Shown here: positions 6,880 to 13,082 of the stretch, in pieces
How positions within the stretch are numbered: position 1 is the first letter of the stretch
Layout of the letters: the number at the start of each line of letters is the position of its first letter
From: Micavibrio aeruginosavorus
GTDB taxonomy: Bacteria; Pseudomonadota; Alphaproteobacteria; Micavibrionales; Micavibrionaceae
NCBI GenBank assembly: GCA_003240795.1
Contig: QFNK01000020.1
Location: forward strand, 1 to 13,618
Length of the DNA stretch: 13,618 bases
Reading direction: 5' to 3'
Notes under the pieces: model-generated
What the model was told of the DNA's origin: nothing
The model's input: the letters and a program-made list of their open reading frames with translations, nothing else
Databases searched by the model: none
Position numbers and translations under genes: made by a program

Positions 6880-7435
6880 CATTTTGCGGTTTGATATTCG
6901 TTGTTTTAACGACTTCCGGCGAGGGTGCCACCTCCCTCTTCGGGGGCAATGAAACTTTCTTCTCCTCGCTCCTTTTATAGACATAGATGCCGAGGACGGA
7001 CAGGCCGATCGCCCAGATAGCGGAGAGCGCCTCCATAGCGTCCAAGACGTCCGGTGCCTTTTCCGTTTCGAAGATCATGATATAGGCGATGCCGAGCATC
7101 TGCGCCGCCCAGGTGATGGCCATCAGGTATCCAAACGTCGGGCGCATACGGCGGACATAGATATCGCTGGACGCTGCCTCCGCGCGGATCGTCTGGTTGA
7201 TCTCGCTTAAAATCGTTTCGTATTCCTGTGATTTCAAGCGGGCGACTTCCTCGGCATGGCGGTTGGCTTCGGCGAGTTGTTCGGACGATATGACGCCGCC
7301 CGCCATTGCGCCCTCGAGATTGCCGAGCACTTTGGATGCGTTCTGTGCCACGTCGTTGTCCACCTTGCCCAATGCGCCCGCGATCACACTGACCAGAAGC
7401 GGCAGGCCGAGCCTTGAGATGATTGTTGTCAGCAT
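6848..7435 (-). CDS. Phage holin, three-TM (GTA-holin-like) family
   Basis: Holins make lesions in the inner membrane at the end of infection so that the endolysin reaches the wall. The 195-residue product has hydrophobic segments at about 9-23, 101-122 and 139-154. The RRMRPTFGYLMAITW stretch (95-109) resembles the conserved part of the 3TM holin family known from gene transfer agents and alphaproteobacterial phages. Between the first two segments lies a charged helical stretch (about 50-95). The C-terminal 40 residues are lysine- and proline-rich and low in complexity. The ATG has a GAGGGG site 8 bases upstream and lies 3 bases after the hydrolase stop, so the two genes are probably co-translated. 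The 3' end overlaps the convergent DMT permease gene by 32 bp. Family call is fairly good; direct holin activity is inferred. Confidence 0.75.
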   Translation of the reverse strand: MLTTIISRLGLPLLVSVIAGALGKVDNDVAQNASKVLGNLEGAMAGGVISSEQLAEANRHAEEVARLKSQEYETILSEINQTIRAEAASSDIYVRRMRPTFGYLMAITWAAQMLGIAYIMIFETEKAPDVLDAMEALSAIWAIGLSVLGIYVYKRSEEKKVSLPPKREVAPSPEVVKTTNIKPQNATAVRPKVNE

Positions 7436-7438
7436 GTT

Positions 7439-7927
7439 CTACCCCTCGATCAAATGATAGAAAATATGGTTTCCGATGATGGCGGACGGCTCCCGCCCCT
7501 TCGCCCAGTTCGGGGATATGCCGCGCGCGTGATAATGCGTGGCGCCGCCCGTCGCATCCGCCAGAGTTCCCGCAACCGCCCTGCGCGCGATACGGATAGC
7601 GGTCGCGAAATGGATGTCCTTGTCCGTTACCGCCTGAAGCTTTTGGTAGTTTGCATCACTCCGGTTCCAGCAGGAGAACTGGTATGGTTTCTGGCATACC
7701 GAAATAATGTTCGCGCCCCACCAGTAATGGCCGCGATGTTCCGCTACGGCGACGCGGTTCAGAACGACGGAGGCAACCGCCTCCATCCCTTTCAGCCCCT
7801 CGCCGCGCGCTTCACCCCAAAGGGTGCGGGCAAGCACGTCGATGCTAAGTTCATCGTAAAAATTCTGGGCGAGTTTCTTCTCCCCGTCCGGATTGCGTCC
7901 GGTCAGGATTTTCAAGAATTTCTTCAT
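7439..7927 (-). CDS. Cell-wall hydrolase, SleB/Hydrolase_2 type (phage endolysin)
   Basis: The 162-residue protein carries the Hydrolase_2 (SleB-like) domain over nearly its whole length. LARTLWGEARGE (32-43) holds the likely catalytic glutamate E39, VASVVLNRV (51-59) is a core helix, and ISVCQKPYQFSCWN (75-88) and ATHYHARGISPNWA follow. Such domains are lytic transglycosylase-like or amidase-like muralytic enzymes, first known from spore cortex lysis but common as phage endolysins in proteobacteria. There is no signal peptide; the N-terminus is basic (MKKFLKILTGRN), so release to the wall should depend on the holin encoded directly downstream. An AAGGA stands 11 bases before the ATG, which is a long spacing. 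Together with the preceding coiled-coil protein and the holin this forms a lysis cassette. Confidence 0.85.
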   Translation of the reverse strand: MKKFLKILTGRNPDGEKKLAQNFYDELSIDVLARTLWGEARGEGLKGMEAVASVVLNRVAVAEHRGHYWWGANIISVCQKPYQFSCWNRSDANYQKLQAVTDKDIHFATAIRIARRAVAGTLADATGGATHYHARGISPNWAKGREPSAIIGNHIFYHLIEG

Positions 7928-7934
7928 GTGGTGT

Positions 7935-8261
7935 TTAGTCCTTTTTCTGTGCCGCCATGGCTTCTGTCTTCAGCGCCGTGCGGTCGAGTTTCGATTCAAT
8001 GCGTAGGAGATGCGCGACAATCCGCATCTCCAGGTCTTTCATGTCGGTGACGGAGGAATAGGTTTTTGCAACCTCCAGCTTGAACGCCGCGAGGCCTTCG
8101 CGTAATTGGGACGTTCGCACCTCCAGCGTATCACGCAGAATGTCCGCCGCGTCCTCTGCCTCGCGCCGGACTTTCAAAATCATCCAGAACAGCGCCGACA
8201 TGACGGGCAGGTCTATGGCCGTAATCCACCAGATAAGGCCGCTTTCAAAAATCATGTTCAT
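7935..8261 (-). CDS. Small membrane-anchored coiled-coil protein of the lysis cassette
   Basis: The 108-residue protein has one N-terminal membrane segment (about 8-30, LIWWITAIDLPVMSALFWMIL). A long charged helical region follows (about 31-108, with REAEDAADILRDTLEVRTS and DLEMRIVAHLLRIESKLDR) that should form a coiled coil. Inner-membrane spanins (Rz-type) have this layout. In T7 an Rz gene lies beside the large terminase gene, so a spanin-like role is possible. I saw no embedded or overlapping lipoprotein gene that would be the Rz1 partner, and the sequence itself is not recognised. It could also be a structural or regulatory membrane protein. The start has only a weak AGAAAG site. It lies 11 bases after the terminase stop and 7 bases before the hydrolase start, within one transcript. 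Confidence 0.65.
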   Translation of the reverse strand: MNMIFESGLIWWITAIDLPVMSALFWMILKVRREAEDAADILRDTLEVRTSQLREGLAAFKLEVAKTYSSVTDMKDLEMRIVAHLLRIESKLDRTALKTEAMAAQKKD

Positions 8262-8272
8262 GGGTCTGCTTT

Positions 8273-9763
8273 CTATACGTCAAACTGCGTGTCGGCCGCG
8301 TGCGTTTCGCCGCCGGCGTACCAGATGCGCGGGGCGGAGGCTGATGGCCTCTGGACGCGGATCGGCTCATTCAGGATTGCGCCGGCGACGGCGTCGAGAC
8401 CGTCGTCACGCTGCGCGCCGCCCTTCGGTTTCCATTCCGTCATCTCGCGGATGAAAGGGGTTTCATAAACGCTTTTGTGCACATTCAGGGATCTGGCGGC
8501 CAGACGCGCATCGAAGGCCTCCAGAATGCGTTCCACTTTCGCCTTGCCGCTCGCTTTCTCGATGACGCCGCAATTGACGCCCATCTCTCCGAATGTCCGG
8601 CGCAGGATATTGGGCAGGAATTTTCCGATGCCGTTGGTTTCCACCGTGATGACCGGGATGAAAAGCGCTTTGGCGATTTCCGCAACGCGCCTACATTGCA
8701 GGCTTGCCTCATCCTCCCCCTCGCCTGCCTTCACCGTGATATATTCCACGCGGTGGAGCCAGTATTTACCCTCGGTGTCGGTATAAACGACGGCCAGAAC
8801 GCTTGCATCGCCGTGCCCTGTGCCAAAAGCCGGGTCCCACCAGGCAGAAACGGAGGCCAGCTTGTTACCGCACAGGAATAATCTGATCGTCTGCTGCGCC
8901 TCGCTGTATATGATTTCCTCGTCATAGCGTATGAGCAAAGAGGGATCGAGCTTGCTGTTCAGGATGTTGACGGGCTCCAGCATCATCTGCGCCGCGAATT
9001 TCATAGGCCCGGTCTGCACCCGCATTTCGTCGATGGCGGCCATGGAATAACGCTCCGGCCACGCGCTGCCGCCCTTTTCATTTACGATAGGGACAAATGC
9101 GCGTTCGTAATTTCTAAGGAATATTTCCTCTTCGCCGATTTCCGTACGCGGTTTACCGGCATAGATCGTATAATAGCTGTGCGGCGTACCGATATAGAGG
9201 ACCGTGCCGCCGGGCGTCAGGATGAAATCATTTTCGCCCAGCCGTTCACGAAGCTTTTCGCGCTTCTCCGCCGTATCACAGGTATTGGGAACCTCCACAT
9301 CGTCGCACAGGATGACATCCGCGCGCGTGCCGGTGATGTTCGCATGCAGTCCCCGCGCCAGAACGGACGGGTCACGGGATATGCGGGTTCGTTTGATTGT
9401 AAAGCTGTCGGCCGCCCACTGGTCCGCGCGGTCAGGCCTCAGTCCGGTCGTCATCGGATGATGCTCGATCACCTTTCGGATCATTCGCACCATCTTCTCG
9501 GCCAGTATGGACTCGGCGGACAACACCAGGATACGCAAATCCGGATCCCTGCATAGAAGCCATGCCGAGAATATCGCGATGAGGGTTGATTTTCCGCTGG
9601 CGCGGAACGCCTGAAGAATCAACCGCGTCTTTCCAAGCTCCCAGCACTTCTGCAGCCAGGTCACGATCTGAAAGTGCATGTCCGGCGTGTTGAGATTTTG
9701 GCTTTTGTTCCATGCAGACAAGAATAGATGCAAATCCGGGCATTGGCAATGCTGTTGCTTCAT
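8273..9763 (-). CDS. Phage terminase large subunit (T7 gp19-like)
   Basis: This is the DNA-packaging motor: an ATPase that drives DNA into the prohead and a nuclease that cuts the concatemer. In the 496-residue protein the Walker A motif is AFRASGKST (52-60), Walker B is DVILCDDVE (149-157) and the coupling motif is YIGTP (190-194). The C-terminal RNase H-like nuclease shows D310 (SAWWDPAFGTGHGDAS), E375 (VETNGIGK) and D453-D457 (RDDGLDAVAGA). The stretch TGTRADVILCDDVEVPN, followed by AEKREKL, is very close in form to the corresponding part of T7 gp19. No key residue is missing. The gene stands 21 bases after a small gene in the place of the small terminase and before the lysis cassette. The ATG has an AGAGGG site close upstream. 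The call is secure. Confidence 0.95.
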   Translation of the reverse strand: MKQQHCQCPDLHLFLSAWNKSQNLNTPDMHFQIVTWLQKCWELGKTRLILQAFRASGKSTLIAIFSAWLLCRDPDLRILVLSAESILAEKMVRMIRKVIEHHPMTTGLRPDRADQWAADSFTIKRTRISRDPSVLARGLHANITGTRADVILCDDVEVPNTCDTAEKREKLRERLGENDFILTPGGTVLYIGTPHSYYTIYAGKPRTEIGEEEIFLRNYERAFVPIVNEKGGSAWPERYSMAAIDEMRVQTGPMKFAAQMMLEPVNILNSKLDPSLLIRYDEEIIYSEAQQTIRLFLCGNKLASVSAWWDPAFGTGHGDASVLAVVYTDTEGKYWLHRVEYITVKAGEGEDEASLQCRRVAEIAKALFIPVITVETNGIGKFLPNILRRTFGEMGVNCGVIEKASGKAKVERILEAFDARLAARSLNVHKSVYETPFIREMTEWKPKGGAQRDDGLDAVAGAILNEPIRVQRPSASAPRIWYAGGETHAADTQFDV

Positions 9764-9784
9764 GTGCCCTCTTACATAAGTTGT

Positions 9785-10093
9785 TTATAAACTAGGTGTG
9801 GTATCCGCCAAGTTGGTTTCCGAACAATCGGATGACCGGCGATACTTTTTGACTTCCTGAACCGCTTCGGCGATAATGCGTTTTGTTTCATCGGGTTGGG
9901 ATGAACCCACGATTATCGAATTGCCAAGTTTCAGGAGCTGTTCGATATGGGTTATAGCCACCTTGCAGGCCGTATGATGCTCCGAAAATTCTTTTGCGGT
10001 TTCGCCGATCTCCCTTTCGGAAAAGTCATAATATGAAACAAGAAGTTTCCTCAGCGCCTCATGGAAGCGTTTTTCTTCCTCATTTTGCGTCAT
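9785..10093 (-). CDS. Small acidic phage protein, candidate terminase small subunit
   Basis: The 102-residue product is soluble and largely helical (EEEKRFHEALRKLLVSYYD, then ETAKEFSEHHTACKVAITH, then TKRIIAEAVQEVKKYRR). It has no membrane segment. I do not recognise the sequence. In T7-like phages a small gene of similar length (gene 18, the DNA maturase small subunit) lies between the tail fibre gene and the large terminase gene, which is exactly this position. Small terminases are helical DNA-recognising oligomers, so the visible composition agrees. The ATG has a good AAGGA site six bases upstream. The tailspike stop lies 9 bases before it and the terminase start 21 bases after it. The gene is real; the function rests on position. 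Confidence 0.6.
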   Translation of the reverse strand: MTQNEEEKRFHEALRKLLVSYYDFSEREIGETAKEFSEHHTACKVAITHIEQLLKLGNSIIVGSSQPDETKRIIAEAVQEVKKYRRSSDCSETNLADTTPSL

Positions 10094-10102
10094 GGCGAAT
10101 CC

Positions 10103-12124
10103 TTAGAACCTAGAAATTATGTGCCATCTTGCACCATCCGATACGACGGTTATGGCCTTGTATTGCGCATTCAACGGCTGCGCGTATCCATCGGGCCCGC
10201 TGCCGCCATATTCGCTGACCGTGATGACATTGGCCGACACATCGGTTTTCTTGATCGTCACCGTGCGCCCCACGGCAATCGCGGCGTTGGCGGGAGGAAG
10301 CCGCGCCGTCATTGCGCCGCCAAAGCTGGAGAGAAGATAAACGTCCACCGCCATATCGATATCGTAAATGCCGCTGCCGTCATGATACCGTGTGTTTCCC
10401 GGTGCGCGGTTCGATGAAATCACAAACCATTCCGCACCGTTGGAGAGTACCTGAACGAAATCGTTCTCCGCGCCGAGATAGTAATTCCGGCCATCCGGCC
10501 CGCCTCCGCCATCTTCATCGACCGTGATGACGTTGCCGGAGGAATCCGTTTTCTTAACGACCATCATCGCGCCTGACGCGGCGGACGCATTCGGAAGCCG
10601 TACCGTCAGCGCGCCGCCGAAGCTCGATACCAGATGAACGGAGTGCGATATATCAAGCTGCACCAAACCGCTCGCATCGATATATTCCGTGTCATAGCGT
10701 TGCAGTGTCGCGTTGATGTCCACGGCCGTTGTTTTCTGCAAGCGGTTCTTGTGGGGGAAGCCCGCGTTGTAGGCGGTGTATTTTCCGCCCGACAAGTCCC
10801 ATATCGCCGCGCCATCCGACATGGAGAGAAGATTGAAGATGGACGTTTCATCCGATCCCGCCTCCAGCTTTATGTTGGGCACGCTGTTGTAACTTTCGGC
10901 GTAGGGGTTGATGAGCAGCGTTTTGTAGGAACCCGCCCCCATCGTGAAGCATCCCGCCGCCGTGCCTTTGACGTTCGCCTCGCAATCGATGAAGGCATTG
11001 TTGAACGCGCCGTGCTCCACATAAAATCCGTGCCCCGTCATGTCGCTCCCGTGCGAATAAACGCGGCAGGCATGGAATTTGTTGGCGTTCGGCGTATCAC
11101 CCTCACCGCTTCTGGTCAGGTGAAAGCCATGAAGCGCGGGCATTTCGACCAGCACTCGGTCAAAATTGTTCCAGTAGCACGGGTAGTCAGGACTGTTATA
11201 CCCGTCCAGCTCAACGCCCGTTCTCGCGCCGAAGATGGTGACATCGGTGATGGAGGATTGAACGCACGGGCGATCGCGTCCGTACAATTTAATGCCGACG
11301 TTCCCCCCCGTGATGCGCAGGTCGGACAGGCTTGCGAAATCAGCCGTCATTTCGACCGCATTGAAATCATCGCCGTTGCATTCAATAACGCTCACCTGCC
11401 CTGCGCCATAGAGGCGTTTTCTCTCGCCCAGCGTGATCGTGCCGGACACCAGATACCGTCCCGGCGGCAGATACACCGTATCATGCGCGGCCAGCGCCTT
11501 TTGAATGGCGAGCGTGTCGTCATGCAATGCGTTTCCCTGCGCCCCGAAATCACGCGCCGACACGACATCCGAAAACTTGGCCGAAGACGTGCGCGTGACC
11601 GCGCCGATGCCATAGGCCGTATAGTCCGGCGCGGCCATGGATCCTTCGAGGCTGACCGCCACGGGGTTTCCGTCCGCATCGAAGCCCAGCGCCCTGTTCG
11701 CGCGGCTTTCGCGGGACGGAAGAATGGTTTGTGATGGTGTCTCATTATCCGCGTAACGCAAGGCGGGCGCGATGGAACGCGACACCTGCTGGACACTCGC
11801 CGTCAGGTAATCCAGCTCGTTGTTGATCGCGGCGGCGGAAAATTCCCCGCCTTCGATGAAGTCCGTCATGCGTTCGAGCGGCAATGTGCGCTCCAGCGTA
11901 ATAATTATTCCTAACGCAGGCGGCACATCGAAGGTCACGGTGCCGCCATTCGTATCGCCCGCGCTTTGCACGTCATAGCCGCTGTAGCGCGGGGCGCCAT
12001 CGAATTTCACCTTCAAATCCTCGCTGGCGAAAATCGGGAACGGGTAGTCGAACACACTGCGCACGCCATTGGCGACATAGCGCACGATCGGCGCCACATC
12101 GGGCATCCTGATATGGTCTGTCAT
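10103..12124 (-). CDS. Phage tailspike: T7-fibre N-terminus, pectate-lyase-like beta-helix, duplicated C-terminal domain
   Basis: This 673-residue protein should be the receptor-binding spike. Residues 1-125 (NGVRSVFDYPFPIFASEDLKV, ITLERTLPLERMTDF, AAAINNELDYL) match the T7 tail fibre N-terminal adaptor, which joins fibres to the virion. Residues 188-215 read SARDFGAQGNALHDDTLAIQKAL, the start of the pectate-lyase-3 type beta-helix. The helix runs to about 460 and would bind and probably cut a capsule or LPS polysaccharide. Residues 481-673 hold two copies of a domain with the motif SSFGGAxTxRLP followed by KKTD. The open frame extends upstream to 12250, but the ATG at 12124 has an AAAGGA site and begins with the adaptor sequence, so it is the likely start. 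A terminator lies upstream. Depolymerase activity is inferred; no catalytic residues can be assigned by eye. Confidence 0.9.
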   Translation of the reverse strand: MTDHIRMPDVAPIVRYVANGVRSVFDYPFPIFASEDLKVKFDGAPRYSGYDVQSAGDTNGGTVTFDVPPALGIIITLERTLPLERMTDFIEGGEFSAAAINNELDYLTASVQQVSRSIAPALRYADNETPSQTILPSRESRANRALGFDADGNPVAVSLEGSMAAPDYTAYGIGAVTRTSSAKFSDVVSARDFGAQGNALHDDTLAIQKALAAHDTVYLPPGRYLVSGTITLGERKRLYGAGQVSVIECNGDDFNAVEMTADFASLSDLRITGGNVGIKLYGRDRPCVQSSITDVTIFGARTGVELDGYNSPDYPCYWNNFDRVLVEMPALHGFHLTRSGEGDTPNANKFHACRVYSHGSDMTGHGFYVEHGAFNNAFIDCEANVKGTAAGCFTMGAGSYKTLLINPYAESYNSVPNIKLEAGSDETSIFNLLSMSDGAAIWDLSGGKYTAYNAGFPHKNRLQKTTAVDINATLQRYDTEYIDASGLVQLDISHSVHLVSSFGGALTVRLPNASAASGAMMVVKKTDSSGNVITVDEDGGGGPDGRNYYLGAENDFVQVLSNGAEWFVISSNRAPGNTRYHDGSGIYDIDMAVDVYLLSSFGGAMTARLPPANAAIAVGRTVTIKKTDVSANVITVSEYGGSGPDGYAQPLNAQYKAITVVSDGARWHIISRF
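10106..10684 (-). repeat. Tandem duplication encoding the spike's C-terminal domain
   Basis: Residues 481-579 (10388-10684) and 580-673 (10106-10387) of the spike are two copies of one domain. Shared positions include YxDxSGxxxxD, SSFGGAxTxRLPxA, KKTDxSxNVITV and GGxGPDG, then a final W-x-x-I-S. The copies are diverged, so the duplication is old. Such C-terminal repeats in spikes often serve trimerisation or carbohydrate binding. Confidence 0.85.
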
Positions 12125-12150
12125 GTTTTTCCTTTGAAAATTTCGGGCAA

Positions 12151-12176
12151 TAAAAAAGCCCGGAGAAACCGGGCTT
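12151..12176 (-). terminator. Rho-independent terminator between the 93-residue gene and the tailspike
   Basis: On the minus strand the stem AAGCCCGG / CCGGGCTT (8 bp, loop of 5) is followed by a run of T bases at 12151-12157. It lies 8 bases after the stop of the gene at 12184-12465 and 27 bases before the spike ATG. Its position inside the late operon implies that the spike and lysis genes are expressed by read-through or from a promoter not recognised here. Confidence 0.85.
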
Positions 12177-12183
12177 GTGTTTT

Positions 12184-12465
12184 TTACTGAAAGGGTTTGG
12201 GAGATATTTCCAGCATAGGCCAGGCACGCTCCATCAATTCGACGCGCCATTTCTGCGTCTCGACACGGAATGCCCCCTGTTCAACGCTTTCCACCTTGCA
12301 TCCGCCAACGCCTTTGATGCGGTTGACCAGAAAGGCATCGTCGGGATTTTGTGCGTTACGGACAAAAACAGTCACAAGGCTGCCCGTCTCATTCGCATCT
12401 TCAAGCACCTGGCTTACGATTCTCCGGACTCCGGTAACAGGCGCCGGTTTTTCCAATGAAGACAA
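12184..12465 (-). CDS. Unknown phage protein, TTG start
   Basis: This 93-residue protein begins with TTG (12463-12465); the upstream frame holds no ATG or GTG before a stop. GAGAGAG lies about 8 bases ahead of the TTG. The sequence has a mixed alpha/beta look: VRRIVSQVLEDANETGS, then VTVFVRNAQNPDDAFLVNRI, then KGVGGCKVESVEQGAFRV. It has no membrane segment and I do not recognise it. It lies between the internal virion-like gene and the tailspike, where T7 has the large gp15 and gp16 genes, but it is far too small to replace them. A strong terminator follows 8 bases downstream. The 80-base gap ahead of it holds an AAAACTT/AAGTTTT inverted repeat of unknown meaning. Confidence 0.6.
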   Translation of the reverse strand: MSSLEKPAPVTGVRRIVSQVLEDANETGSLVTVFVRNAQNPDDAFLVNRIKGVGGCKVESVEQGAFRVETQKWRVELMERAWPMLEISPKPFQ

Positions 12466-12545
12466 AACTTTTACTCTCTCTTGTTCTTGATTAGGGAAAA
12501 CTTATCAATTATGGGCGAGAAAGGCAAGTTTTTCTGCACTTGTGT

Positions 12546-13064
12546 CTAAAATAGCACGGTTCCGGCGGTCTTTGCGGCATCCAGTGTCGCACCGATATTC
12601 CTTAATTTATCGCGCTCCCGCATCTGTGTAAGCTGGAGCGTGTTGATGCGCACATTGTTGGCATAGGACTGATCGGCGGCATTGGCGCGGAGTGCGTCCA
12701 GTGCTTCGCGCTGCGTCCTCTCCTGCTCGCTTTCGTTGAAAAGGCCGAGGAGGACGGCCTGCGCGGAGCCGCTGTCCGCTGCATTTACTCCGCTGGCTCC
12801 GTATTGCGCGCGCTGACGCGCCATGGCACGGCGAAGTGCGCTTCTGCGCTCGGTTTCCGCCGCTTGCGCGGTGAGACGTATCTGCTCCTTCTGCAGGGCC
12901 GTCTGTTCCGCCGCGTTTCGCATGGACGCTTCGGCCTGCTGCCGCGCCTGTTGGTAAGCGCGCTGGCCGGACCTGTCTTCATAGCCGTTGATCGTGCCGA
13001 TCACGGCGTTCGCCGCGCCGAGCGCCTGTATCGCCGTCGAGGCGAGCGTGGTCAATCCACCCAT
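12546..13064 (-). CDS. Internal virion protein-like (T7 gp14 position)
   Basis: The 172-residue protein has a small-residue hydrophobic N-terminus (TTLASTAIQALGAANAVIG, 5-23). A long glutamine-, alanine- and arginine-rich coiled coil follows (about 35-90). Then comes RAQYGASGVNAADSGSAQAVL (85-105), a stretch I associate with podovirus internal core proteins, and a second helical part. T7 gp14 has the same architecture: a hydrophobic N-terminus, coiled coil and similar length. It forms the outer-membrane part of the DNA ejection channel. The gene follows the nozzle-like gene by 18 bases and starts from an ATG with AAAGGA upstream, the same ribosome site form as the tailspike. The name rests on position, size and form, not on a close match. 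Confidence 0.65.
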   Translation of the reverse strand: MGGLTTLASTAIQALGAANAVIGTINGYEDRSGQRAYQQARQQAEASMRNAAEQTALQKEQIRLTAQAAETERRSALRRAMARQRAQYGASGVNAADSGSAQAVLLGLFNESEQERTQREALDALRANAADQSYANNVRINTLQLTQMRERDKLRNIGATLDAAKTAGTVLF

Positions 13065-13082
13065 GGTGTTTTTCCTTTGTAT

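Noticed and set aside
10634..11734. Plus-strand open frame of 366 codons opposite the tailspike
   Set aside because: It is the complement of a well-supported spike domain and shows no recognisable motif or ribosome site.
12125..12250. 42-codon N-terminal extension of the tailspike
   Set aside because: It overlaps the preceding gene and crosses the terminator; the ATG at 12124 has a good ribosome site and starts the T7-type adaptor domain.
12497..12532. Inverted repeat AAAACTT...AAGTTTT in the gap before the 93-residue gene
   Set aside because: Seven AT-rich bases with a 22-base spacer can arise by chance; no terminator or operator pattern supports it.
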